Below are positions 49,269-57,777 of a stretch of DNA of 64,000 bases, piece after piece. Under the pieces are notes generated by a model. That model searched no databases. It was given only the letters and a program-made list of their open reading frames with translations, and had not been told where the DNA came from. The position numbers and the translations under genes are program-made. The stretch covers positions 1,178,001 through 1,242,000 of the forward strand of contig NZ_CP120233.1 in the NCBI RefSeq assembly GCF_030012985.1, written 5' to 3'. This DNA is from Microbulbifer sp. VAAF005 (GTDB lineage Bacteria > Pseudomonadota > Gammaproteobacteria > Pseudomonadales > Cellvibrionaceae). Position 1 is the first letter of the stretch, and every line of letters begins with the position of its first letter.

Positions 49269-50055
49269 CCAGTATTTACAGCGATTTGGCGGCATTGCTC
49301 GCCTGTATGGCGATAAGGCCCTCGAAATTTTATCCTCTGCTCACATATTGGTGATCGGTATTGGTGGCGTAGGGAGCTGGACCGCAGAGGCCTTGGCGCG
49401 AAGCGGCATTGGTCAGTTGACGCTAATAGACTTGGATGACGTCTGCATCACCAATACCAATCGTCAGAGCCACGCACTCGCCGATACTGTAGGCCATATC
49501 AAGGTCGAGGTGATGGCAGAGCGCCTACGGCAGATTAACCCGGAGATTACAGTTCATACGGAAGAGGACTTTATCGCTAATGACAATTTCTCAGAGCTGA
49601 TCAATCCCGATATACACCCTATCGATGTGGTGATTGATGCAATAGATTCTGCACGGGTAAAAGCCGCCCTGATCGCTTACTGTAAAGCCCGAAAAATACG
49701 CTTGATAACGGTTGGTTCCGCAGGAGGTAAGCGCTCCCCCGATCGCATTGAGTGCGCCGATCTCGGCCGTACAATTAATGATCCGATGCTGGCAAAAGTC
49801 CGCCAACATCTATACCGCTTTCACAACTTCCAGAAGAGTCGCAAGCGCCAGTTTGGCATCGATGCGATCTTTTCCACTGAAGCAATGGTATACCCGCAGC
49901 CAGATGGGCAAGTATGCCAGCAGAAGAGCGCTATGCAGGACGGTGTTAAATTAGACTGCAGTGGCGGCTTTGGTGCGGCAACTATGATTACCGGCACCTT
50001 TGGGTTTTTGGCCGCCAACCGGGCCATCGAGCGACTTCTCCAGGCAAAAAACTAA
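49255..50055 (+). CDS. tcdA: tRNA threonylcarbamoyladenosine dehydratase TcdA (CsdL)
   Basis: 266 residues from the ATG at 49255 (MSLSDQYLQRFGGIARLYG), the usual TcdA/CsdL start. The E1-like nucleotide-binding motif IGIGGVGSWTAEALARSGIG (about residues 32-51) and DLDDVCITNTNRQSHAL are present. TcdA uses ATP to dehydrate t6A37 to cyclic ct6A in ANN-reading tRNAs and takes part with CsdA/CsdE in a sulfur relay. A CsdA-SufE fusion lies about 2.2 kb downstream on the other strand. Its stop overlaps the facing LytTR gene by 4 bp. Confidence 0.95.
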   Translation: MSLSDQYLQRFGGIARLYGDKALEILSSAHILVIGIGGVGSWTAEALARSGIGQLTLIDLDDVCITNTNRQSHALADTVGHIKVEVMAERLRQINPEITVHTEEDFIANDNFSELINPDIHPIDVVIDAIDSARVKAALIAYCKARKIRLITVGSAGGKRSPDRIECADLGRTINDPMLAKVRQHLYRFHNFQKSRKRQFGIDAIFSTEAMVYPQPDGQVCQQKSAMQDGVKLDCSGGFGAATMITGTFGFLAANRAIERLLQAKN

Positions 50056-50909
50056 GCCGGGGTTAATTGAGCCCTCAGCTGATCGCGGTAGCGCCTGCTC
50101 ACCGGGATCAGCTGGCCGCCAACCAAGTGAATACGCGCATCACCGCTCTCCAGGGGTTCAATCTCCGCAATAGAGTCCAAGCGCACAATATAGGAGCGGT
50201 GGATGCGAGCGAATGATCCTGGATCCAAACGCTCCAGTAACTTGGTCATAGTCTCCCGCAGGGGGTAAATTCTATCGCCCAAGTGCAGATTGACATAGTT
50301 GCCAGCAGCTTCTACCCATTCGATATCCTGCACATTAACCAGAAATTCTTTTCCCAGCTTTTTCACCAGAAGACGCTCCGGCCTTTCTACTGGCTCAGCA
50401 GCATCTCCCTCATCTGGCTCCTCTAGTAAGCGCGCCTCACCCTGTAAACGTACCAACAAAAAGCGGTACAAATAAACAGAGCTTAAAAGAGCGGCATAGG
50501 TTTGAATATCTTTGAGATATTCATAGAAAAATTCTACAGGCCAGTTACCAAAGTTATAGGAACCATCATTGAGGTGATAAATGACCGTCCTCATAAACAC
50601 CATGCCGGAAACGTGGATCAAGGACCAAGGCAAAGTGAAAAATAAATGTATGGCCAAGCTCTGCCGAACTCTCCCCTTGCGCAGGGGGAAATAATGATCA
50701 AGAAGCAATATCAGCGGAAATAAGATTGCGATCATTAGGATACTGGTTCCCTCCCACACCAGAAATTCCCATGGCTGAAAAATAGAACCCCAGCGGCGGT
50801 GATCAAAGTATGCCAAAGCGAACTGAACAAGCCATTGGCCGACAAAAAACAACAACCAGAACCCCACCTCAAACTGTCGCCGGCGCGCCAAATACTGCTG
50901 AACCGTCAT
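50052..50909 (-). CDS. Membrane-bound LytTR-type transcriptional regulator
   Basis: 285 residues. Four hydrophobic segments fill the first 160 residues (about 17-33, 52-70, 88-104, 137-152). A C-terminal LytTR DNA-binding domain follows (FLVNVQDIEWVEAAGNYVNLHLG, and RIHRSYIVRLDSIAEIEP). There is no receiver domain, so it is a membrane-sensor type rather than a response regulator. It is divergent from an acyltransferase 3 gene with a 164-bp gap, the usual sign that it regulates that neighbour and itself. Confidence 0.88.
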   Translation of the reverse strand: MTVQQYLARRRQFEVGFWLLFFVGQWLVQFALAYFDHRRWGSIFQPWEFLVWEGTSILMIAILFPLILLLDHYFPLRKGRVRQSLAIHLFFTLPWSLIHVSGMVFMRTVIYHLNDGSYNFGNWPVEFFYEYLKDIQTYAALLSSVYLYRFLLVRLQGEARLLEEPDEGDAAEPVERPERLLVKKLGKEFLVNVQDIEWVEAAGNYVNLHLGDRIYPLRETMTKLLERLDPGSFARIHRSYIVRLDSIAEIEPLESGDARIHLVGGQLIPVSRRYRDQLRAQLTPA

Positions 50910-51073
50910 TGCTCCTGAACCAGTATAAAATTCATCGGCAGTCTACCCCCGATTCACCCCCAAAAACCACCACTGGCCCCTAATACCGCACAAACCGGCA
51001 CTTTGGGATAGCTAATGGCAGTTACTAACGGGAGCATAGCGAGCGACTAAAACAGCCTTGAACGACGAAACCT

Positions 51074-52270
51074 ATGCAATCAATAACACAGAGACGCCAC
51101 GATATTGACGCCCTTCGTGTACTAGCCTTTGGCCTACTTATTCTCTACCACCTGGGAATGGCCTATGTCGCGGAATGGGGGTGGCATGTAAAAAGCAGCT
51201 ACCAAAGCGAGCCACTACAACTGGTAATGCTAGCGGTTAACCAGTGGCGGATGCCGTTGTTGTTCCTGATTTCAGGTGCAGCCAGCTATTTTCTCTTCCA
51301 CAAGCTGGGCACTGGGGATTACTTACTGAGAAGAATGAAACAACTATTGATTCCGCTGGCATTTGGAATGCTGGTGGTGGTTCCACCCCAGGCCTACTAT
51401 GAAGCGCTAAGCAACGGCATTGTTGAGCCTGGATACTTATCATTCCTGCTGAAGTACTTCTCGTTCAGCCCCTGGCCAGAGAATGCCTTTGCTGGGAGTG
51501 AGTTTGGCCTGACCTGGAACCATCTGTGGTATCTACCCTATCTGGCATGCTACACCCTGGCCCTTATTCCTCTAGCCCTGTGGTTTAAACACCAACGGTG
51601 GCTGGGCCGATTCATGGAGAATATTAAATCTTGGCAACTGCTAATTCTGCCGCTTGTACCCATGATGGTGTACGGCCTGGTCCTATTTCCGCGCTTTGGT
51701 GGGATAAACTATGCCGTCGTCGACGACTGGTACACCCATGCCAGATTTTTTACTTATTTCTTCTGCGGCTACTTGCTGGTCAGCAGTAACGCCCCCTGGG
51801 AAATACTGGCAAGACTGCGCAACCGCTTGGTTATTGCAGCGCCCCTCACTTTCGCCCTATATCTATTATTTGATCGAGTACTACCTGATAGCAGTATTCC
51901 CGCCCAAAAAATACTGCTTTTTACTGTTATCTATACAAATCGATGGGTATGGATCCTGGCTGTTTTAGCCTGCGCTTATCAATTTTTCAATAAGCAATTC
52001 CGCTGGTTACCCTATGCCACTGAAGCGGTTTATCCCTGGTATATCCTCCATCAAACCATTACCGTAATCGCTGTGTATCAATTAGGGCAACTCGCCCTGG
52101 GGCCCATCCTGGAGCCCTTACTAGTATTATTAATCACTATTTTTGGCTGCTGGGCTTCATATGAATTTATCATCCGAAGAAATCCAGTTTTGCGGCCGCT
52201 GTTTGGTTTAAAGCCTATTTCCAATATCGGGCCTATTGCGGTGGAGCCCCCCATACCCCGCTCCAGTTAA
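51074..52270 (+). CDS. Integral membrane acyltransferase (acyltransferase 3 / OafA-MdoC type)
   Basis: 398 residues with about ten membrane segments. It begins RRHDIDALRVLAFGLLILYHLGMAYV, with the His and Arg that mark the acyltransferase 3 fold, and has the conserved WNHLWYLPYLACY and YPWYILHQTITV stretches. It moves acetyl or succinyl groups onto an envelope glycan, such as periplasmic glucans or lipopolysaccharide sugars. The substrate is not predictable. It pairs with the divergent LytTR regulator and ends 2 bp before the csdAE stop (convergent). Confidence 0.87.
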   Translation: MQSITQRRHDIDALRVLAFGLLILYHLGMAYVAEWGWHVKSSYQSEPLQLVMLAVNQWRMPLLFLISGAASYFLFHKLGTGDYLLRRMKQLLIPLAFGMLVVVPPQAYYEALSNGIVEPGYLSFLLKYFSFSPWPENAFAGSEFGLTWNHLWYLPYLACYTLALIPLALWFKHQRWLGRFMENIKSWQLLILPLVPMMVYGLVLFPRFGGINYAVVDDWYTHARFFTYFFCGYLLVSSNAPWEILARLRNRLVIAAPLTFALYLLFDRVLPDSSIPAQKILLFTVIYTNRWVWILAVLACAYQFFNKQFRWLPYATEAVYPWYILHQTITVIAVYQLGQLALGPILEPLLVLLITIFGCWASYEFIIRRNPVLRPLFGLKPISNIGPIAVEPPIPRSS

Positions 52271-52271
52271 G

Positions 52272-53930
52272 TTAATGGGAGGTCTGCTCCACCAGATTCA
52301 AAGCACGTTGCAGCAATGCGTAAAAACCATTGCTGCGCGATTCACTTAAGTGCTTACCGAGTCCCAGCTCAGCAAATAACAGGGAAAGATCTCTCTCTCG
52401 AATCTCAGTAGCCGTGCGGCCATCAATTTGTGAAAGTAATAACGCACCCAGGCCTTTTACAACCCGGCTGTCGCTTTCCAATCCAAAATAGTGCCTACCA
52501 CCCTCTGTCCGGTGCGCTAACCAAGCTGCAGACTCACAACCCCGCACCAGGTTTTCTTCGGTACGTATCTCGGGCTTTCGGGCAATAGTTTTACTCCACA
52601 GCATTAATTCTCTATAACGTCCCTGCCAGTTGCGCTGGGAAACCAAACTCTCGAGTAATAACGAGGAAAAATCATCCCTGGCCCATTCATCACTCTGAAT
52701 ACTATCCCCCTGTTCAATTGACTTCTGGATCTCACAATACTCTTCCAGGGCCTGCAAAAAAGCCTGAATATCACTATCGGTATTGTAGGCTGCGACTGAT
52801 GCTCGGACCGTCACCAAATCACCGCTCTCTTTACCTAACAATTGTGCACAGTGATGGCCTACTCTCACTGCAATATCGCGCTCGTCCAGCCAGTGCATTA
52901 AATCGGCAGCGCTACCATGAATAGGCACAAAAGAGACAATACCCAGATTGTGGCGCACTTGGCTGATAACCCTAAAATTGGGGGACGCTATCAGTTCGCG
53001 ATGTATCCATCGCACCAATTTCTGCTCATGCGCCGCTATTGCGACCCGATCTTGCTGCTCAAGAAATTCCAGTGCCGCTCCAAGACCCGCTATTGCCGCC
53101 AGCGGAGAAGTGCCTGCCTCAAATTTGTGCGGCAAGCCTGCATAATGACTCGTTTCAAGCTCAACATCGGAGATCATTTCTCCACCACCCAGCCATGGCG
53201 GCATAGACTCCAAAAGTGTTTCCCTACCGTATAAGAAACCAATTCCTGATGGGCCATAAAACTTATGTGCGGAGGAAACAAAAAAATCACAGCCAATTTT
53301 CTGTACATCAATCACTTCATGAGCTGCCAACTGGGCGCCATCAACAATCCACATCAAGTGCTTTCTGCGCAGCAATTGCCTCACTGCAGCCAGGTCCGGC
53401 CGCAATCCGAGTGCGTTGGAACCGCCGGTCAGGGATACAATTCTTGTGCGCTCATTCAGCACTTCTCCCAGGCGATCAAATTCCGGGACACCCGCTACAT
53501 GGGGTACATAGCGCAAACTCAAATTGAATCGCTTGGCCGCCATCTGCCAAGGGATAATATTTGCATGGTGCTCCGCTGTTGAGATGACAATTTCGTCCCC
53601 AGCCTGCAACTCACTACACAGGCTGTGCGCCAACAAATTCAATGCCTCAGTAGCACCGCGACAAAATACAATTTCCCTTGTGCTGGCAGCATTAACAAAC
53701 TGTGCCGCTTGGCGACGCACTCGCTCCACCATTTCTGTAGCCTTACGCGCCAAACGGTGACTGGAGCGATGCGTATTGGCATTGCTGTGCACATAGTAAT
53801 CGCGTACAGCATTAATCACTGCCTCTGGCTTCTGCGTCGTTGCAGCATTATCCAGGTATACCAACTCCTTATTCTCCTCTTGAGCAAAGAGGGGAAATGA
53901 CTGCCTGAATGATTCAGCGGAAAAACTCAT
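52272..53930 (-). CDS. Cysteine desulfurase fused to SufE/CsdE sulfur acceptor
   Basis: 552 residues in two domains. Residues 1-400 are a group II (SufS/CsdA) desulfurase: His121 and Lys223 (SAHKFYGPSGIGFLYG) for PLP, Cys361 in VGHHCAQLLG as the persulfide residue. Residues about 415-550 are a SufE/CsdE domain with the acceptor Cys465 in VRGCESAAWLAHR. E. coli has these as separate CsdA and CsdE; fusion puts donor and acceptor in one chain. The likely receiver is TcdA (CsdL) at 49255 or Fe-S assembly. It overlaps the upstream tatD stop by 4 bp, so it is translationally coupled. Confidence 0.93.
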   Translation of the reverse strand: MSFSAESFRQSFPLFAQEENKELVYLDNAATTQKPEAVINAVRDYYVHSNANTHRSSHRLARKATEMVERVRRQAAQFVNAASTREIVFCRGATEALNLLAHSLCSELQAGDEIVISTAEHHANIIPWQMAAKRFNLSLRYVPHVAGVPEFDRLGEVLNERTRIVSLTGGSNALGLRPDLAAVRQLLRRKHLMWIVDGAQLAAHEVIDVQKIGCDFFVSSAHKFYGPSGIGFLYGRETLLESMPPWLGGGEMISDVELETSHYAGLPHKFEAGTSPLAAIAGLGAALEFLEQQDRVAIAAHEQKLVRWIHRELIASPNFRVISQVRHNLGIVSFVPIHGSAADLMHWLDERDIAVRVGHHCAQLLGKESGDLVTVRASVAAYNTDSDIQAFLQALEEYCEIQKSIEQGDSIQSDEWARDDFSSLLLESLVSQRNWQGRYRELMLWSKTIARKPEIRTEENLVRGCESAAWLAHRTEGGRHYFGLESDSRVVKGLGALLLSQIDGRTATEIRERDLSLLFAELGLGKHLSESRSNGFYALLQRALNLVEQTSH

Positions 53931-54715
53931 AGGGAAAATAACTTCTCAGTATTTCGACAGGTAGCATTGGCGATTTCCCGCACGGAAACTCCCCGCAAAT
54001 CAGCCAGTGCTTGTGCAATTTTAGAAAGGTTTTCAGGGCTATTACGCATACCCTGCTGACCTGAAAGGGGCATATCCGGGGCGTCCGACTCAAGCAGTAA
54101 TCTCTCCATCGGCGCACGTGACACAGCCCGTCGGGTTTTCGCTGCCCGTGGGTAAGTAATTGTTCCACCGATACCCAGATAGAAACCGCGCTTCCAGTAC
54201 TCTTGCGCCATTTGCTCACTTCCACTGAAAGCGTGGATCACACCTCCTCGCGGGAGCTTGAATTGCTTTAACAGCCTCAGGAGTTCATTGTGGGCCCGGT
54301 GAACATGCAGAATAATCGGCAGTTCATGGTTACTAGCAATCTCCAAATGAAGCTTGAGAATATCTTCCTGCTTATTCAATTCAGTGCCGATAGAGGCATC
54401 CAAGCCACACTCTCCAACAGCGACACATGAGTATTTCTCAAGGCTCTCACTAAGCCGTACTCCCAACTCCATCAGGTTTTCCCGCCAGCTGGAATCTTGC
54501 GGGATTTTCTTCACCCACCAAGGGTGAACACCAGCAGCCATCATCCAACCGGGCTGTTCCGATACCAGAGCGCCCAACGACTGCCACTGAGCCTCGCAAA
54601 CGCCAGGGATAATGACCCTATCTATTCCGGCATTGAGACATCTTTGCCACACCTGGTCCCGGTCCAGAGAAAAAACCTCAAAATCAAAGTGGCAATGGCT
54701 GTCTATAAATTTCAC
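53927..54715 (-). CDS. TatD-family metal-dependent hydrolase (YjjV-like)
   Basis: 262 residues. The amidohydrolase metal motif FIDSHCHFDFEVF opens the protein, with VGECGLDASIG (Glu and Asp), PIILHVHRAHNELL, GGVIHAFSGSEQMAQ and LLLESDAPDM completing the site. TatD proteins act as 3'-5' exonucleases or D-aminoacyl-tRNA-like hydrolases; this one looks closest to YjjV. It heads a two-gene operon with the CsdA-SufE fusion. Confidence 0.9.
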   Translation of the reverse strand: MKFIDSHCHFDFEVFSLDRDQVWQRCLNAGIDRVIIPGVCEAQWQSLGALVSEQPGWMMAAGVHPWWVKKIPQDSSWRENLMELGVRLSESLEKYSCVAVGECGLDASIGTELNKQEDILKLHLEIASNHELPIILHVHRAHNELLRLLKQFKLPRGGVIHAFSGSEQMAQEYWKRGFYLGIGGTITYPRAAKTRRAVSRAPMERLLLESDAPDMPLSGQQGMRNSPENLSKIAQALADLRGVSVREIANATCRNTEKLFSL

Positions 54716-54776
54716 TTGTGATACCCATTATTCGCGCGCATATTAGCATGAAGTCGCCTTTTCCTCTGGTACACCT

Positions 54777-55397
54777 GTGATTGAATCTCTTTTGCCGATC
54801 GCCCTTTTTGCTTTCTCAGCCAGTATTACACCGGGCCCTAATAACCTGATGATTATGTCCTCAGGACTCAATCACGGCATCTACAGTTCAACACCTCACC
54901 TACTGGGAATTTGGCTGGGATTTCCCGCCATGGTGGTTGCCATTGGCTTGGGACTGGGAACAGCCTTCAATCACTTCCCTTTTCTGCATGAAGTTATTCG
55001 CTGGGCAGGCATTACCTATTTACTCTACCTGGCATGGATAATTGGTTCGACCCGGGAAATGGGTTCTGGAAATTCAAGCCAACCCCTGAGCTTTACCCAG
55101 GCGATGGCTTTTCAGTGGATCAATCCTAAAGGCTGGATTATGGCCACTGGAGCACTGGCTGCTTTCACCAATCCCGGCACAGAAATATGGTCAGGAGTTG
55201 TTAAGGTTGCACTGGCATTTATCACCATTGGCGGGCCTTGTGTTGCCATTTGGCTATTCTTTGGCGTTGGGCTAAAACGGTTCCTGACTGAACCACGCTA
55301 CTTGCGACGCTTTAACATTGCTATGGGATTGTTGCTTGCTGCAAGCGTTATCCCCCTGGCCCTTGAGGGGCTTACCCCCTTTGGCACAGCCACCTGA
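54777..55397 (+). CDS. LysE-family amino acid exporter
   Basis: 206 residues with six predicted membrane segments. It starts SLLPIALFAFSASITPGPNNLMIMSSG, the LysE/RhtB signature, and shows the typical FQWINPKGWIMATGALAAF stretch. It exports amino acids or homoserine-like compounds; the substrate is not predictable. The start is GTG at 54777, with no strong ribosome-binding site. It is followed by a bidirectional hairpin. Confidence 0.9.
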   Translation: MIESLLPIALFAFSASITPGPNNLMIMSSGLNHGIYSSTPHLLGIWLGFPAMVVAIGLGLGTAFNHFPFLHEVIRWAGITYLLYLAWIIGSTREMGSGNSSQPLSFTQAMAFQWINPKGWIMATGALAAFTNPGTEIWSGVVKVALAFITIGGPCVAIWLFFGVGLKRFLTEPRYLRRFNIAMGLLLAASVIPLALEGLTPFGTAT

Positions 55398-55420
55398 AAG
55401 GCCTCTTCAATAGCTAAAGC

Positions 55421-55443
55421 TCGGGAGCCTTCAACTCCCGAGG
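55421..55443. terminator. Hairpin between convergent genes
   Basis: CTCGGGAG-CCTTCAA-CTCCCGAG forms an 8-bp stem between the exporter and the lipoprotein genes, with no T-run. Confidence 0.6.
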
Positions 55444-55462
55444 CGCTCAAAGCTAGGAAAAA

Positions 55463-55942
55463 CTAGCGAGACGCAGCCTGGAAACGGCTTGCTGCACGAA
55501 GCTCGGCTGAGTCCTGTAACCAAACAATATCTTCAGCCTCTACTTGCTGCCCTGTTATCCCTGATAACTGATCACTGAGTACTTCTAGTCGGGTATTCTC
55601 ATCGACGCCTTCCACTGGAAGTCGAATCCAGACCTGCCCCTCTTCGTCTGTAACCTCCGCAGGTGCCCCCTGTTCAGTGCTGCTTAAATGGCGATCAAAC
55701 ACCGAGCTGTGACCTGGCGGCAAATAAATAGTGCCATTGGTAATATCGACAGCGAAGGCCACTATGCCCGGCAGCAGGCCAAATAGCAGGCCTGCGCCGT
55801 CCAAGATTACGACCGCAGGATCAACTCGCCCACCCGCCTGCCCTTTGCGCTCCGGGTATAAAAAGTAGCCACAGGCACTCAAATTCAGCACAGAAACAAG
55901 TACTGCAGATACCGCAATACCACGCTTAACCACCCTATTCAT
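55463..55942 (-). CDS. Small lipoprotein of unknown function
   Basis: 159 residues. A signal peptide ends in the lipobox LSACG (Cys24), followed by a short hydrophobic stretch (GAGLLFGLLPGIVAFAVDIT) that may touch the membrane, then a polar tail. I recognise no known function. It has no operon partner. Confidence 0.75.
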   Translation of the reverse strand: MNRVVKRGIAVSAVLVSVLNLSACGYFLYPERKGQAGGRVDPAVVILDGAGLLFGLLPGIVAFAVDITNGTIYLPPGHSSVFDRHLSSTEQGAPAEVTDEEGQVWIRLPVEGVDENTRLEVLSDQLSGITGQQVEAEDIVWLQDSAELRAASRFQAASR

Positions 55943-56133
55943 GTGTCACCTCTCACGACAACCCCTGTTCGGGGCTATTATTTGTTCTCTCTCAACCTAC
56001 ATAGGCAGTAGGATTTAGTTGCTATCAGTATCAATTCACGTCAGATAGTCTTCAGACCAAAAGATCACCAAATTTACGCCGTTCCAAACGTTCGTACAAC
56101 ATTAACTGGAATGAATTGCCTAAACTTTAACCA

Positions 56134-56319
56134 GCACCTGCTACGGAATGTTATGGAGATTTACTAATTTCTGACAGTGTGGAGTGACGCACTTGTGATC
56201 TGACCGGGCAGTAAGCAGTCGCCTGGGGTCCGACACCGGAAATTTCAGGGAGCAGTAGTCGTAGCAGGTGCCGCCAGGGATTGGCTAAAGCACGGTATCC
56301 TTATCGATGCCGTGCTTTT
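56134..56319 (+). ncRNA. Candidate structured small RNA with intrinsic terminator
   Basis: A terminator-like hairpin AAAGCACGG / CCGTGCTTT followed by TCTATTTC (56287-56319) reads on the plus strand, yet no plus-strand gene lies between 55942 and it, so an RNA must end there. Upstream, GCACCTGCTACG (56134-56145) and CGTAGCAGGTGC (56260-56271) are perfect 12-bp complements, able to close a long stem around about 114 nt with inner hairpins (TCCG/CGGA near 56230). I compared by eye with 6S, SRP, RNase P and several riboswitches and found no match. The promoter is not clear. An alternative is a leader of the downstream M14 gene. Confidence 0.4.
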
Positions 56320-56447
56320 CTATTTCACTAAATAAGGGATATTTCGTCCTATCGCACCCAAAATTGGCGAGATCCCCTACCTTTCTTCCTGGAAAATTCC
56401 CCCTACCGCTGTATCCTGCGCCCAAGAACAAGAGTGGAGCTCTCTAC

Positions 56448-57572
56448 ATGTATATCAGCAGCGCCTTTGACAGCGGCAACATCGAAGTTATCAATACCGA
56501 CAGCAATCCAATTGAGCTGGCAATCCGTCAGGATAACAATTCTGACTTCTACCAATGGTTTCACTTTCGTCTGGAAGGAGATATTGGCACCAGCTATCCC
56601 TTGCGTATCGTTAATGCCGGCAAATCCGCCTACCCGGAAGGCTGGGAAAACTACCGCATCTGTGCCTCTTACGATCGCCAAAATTGGTTCAGAATTGGCG
56701 CCAACTACGACGGCAATACTCTGGACTTCACTGTAACCCTGGATGAACCCAGTATCTATCTCGCCTATTTCGCCCCCTACTCCTGGGAACGCCACCTGGA
56801 TCTGCTTGCTTGGGCGCAGAGCCACGACCTGGTCAAACTGCAAACTCTGGGTAAAACCCTTGATGAGCGTGATATGACTATGCTCACGGTTGGCAACGCC
56901 GACACCGCGAAACATCGTGTTTGGATGATTGCCCGCCAACACCCAGGAGAGACCATGGCGGAATGGTTTGTTGAGGGCTTCCTGGAAACGTTGCTCGACC
57001 ATGCCAATCCTACTGCGCAAAGCTTGCTGGCAGATACAGTATTTTATGTAGTACCCAATATGAACCCCGACGGCAGCGTTCGCGGGCATCTGCGCACTAA
57101 CGCTGCGGGCGCCAACCTGAACCGTGAGTGGCTCAACCCCACAATGGAGCGAAGCCCGGAAGTCTTTTTGGTCAAGGAGAAAATGTTGGAGCTAGGAGGG
57201 GATATCTTCCTGGATATTCATGGTGATGAAGCCCTGCCCTATAACTTTGTTGCGGCTTGTGAAGGCATTCCCGGCTATGACGAGCGCCACGCCAAGCTGG
57301 AAGAGACATTTAAGCAAGCTTATGAGGCAGTCAGCCCCGACTTCCAAACGGAGCATGGATATGAGCTGGATAAACCCGGCGAGGCAAATTTGACAATTGG
57401 TACCGCCTGGGCTGGACATCAATTCCGCACCCTGGCTCTAACATTGGAGATGCCGTTTAAAGACAATGATGACCTGCCCGACTTGATCGAAGGTTGGTCT
57501 CCAGCGCGAAGCCAACAACTCGCTCGCGATATTCTTTTCCCAATTCGCGAAGTGTTAAAAACACTCAAATAA
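56448..57572 (+). CDS. M14 zinc carboxypeptidase, cytosolic type (AGBL/CCP-like)
   Basis: 374 residues from the ATG at 56448 (GGAG seven bases upstream); the longer reading has no support. Residues 1-110 form the N-terminal beta-rich domain of cytosolic carboxypeptidases. The catalytic part has the zinc ligands HPGE (His165, Glu168) and DIHGDE (His258), with the general base in LTLEMPFKD (Glu334). There is no signal peptide. Eukaryotic relatives remove Glu chains from tubulin; the bacterial substrate is unknown. Confidence 0.9.
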   Translation: MYISSAFDSGNIEVINTDSNPIELAIRQDNNSDFYQWFHFRLEGDIGTSYPLRIVNAGKSAYPEGWENYRICASYDRQNWFRIGANYDGNTLDFTVTLDEPSIYLAYFAPYSWERHLDLLAWAQSHDLVKLQTLGKTLDERDMTMLTVGNADTAKHRVWMIARQHPGETMAEWFVEGFLETLLDHANPTAQSLLADTVFYVVPNMNPDGSVRGHLRTNAAGANLNREWLNPTMERSPEVFLVKEKMLELGGDIFLDIHGDEALPYNFVAACEGIPGYDERHAKLEETFKQAYEAVSPDFQTEHGYELDKPGEANLTIGTAWAGHQFRTLALTLEMPFKDNDDLPDLIEGWSPARSQQLARDILFPIREVLKTLK

Positions 57573-57624
57573 TCTCTATACGGTGAACTAAATCACCGTT
57601 ACCAGTAAGAGAAATTAATTTGAG

Positions 57625-57654
57625 CTGGGCTGTTTCAAACAGCAGCCCAGTTTT
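57625..57654 (+). terminator. Terminator after the M14 gene
   Basis: CTGGGCTG and CAGCCCAG form an 8-bp stem around a 10-base loop, followed by TTTT, 53 bp past the stop. Confidence 0.75.
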
Positions 57655-57777
57655 AGAGAGACTTTTCTTATTGCAATTATTGATTTATAAAAACCGAGTA
57701 GGCGTTTATTTTTGAGCCAAAAGTCACAGGACAGCCTCTATATTTCAAAGATTGCAGAGATCATCAAAACAACATCT

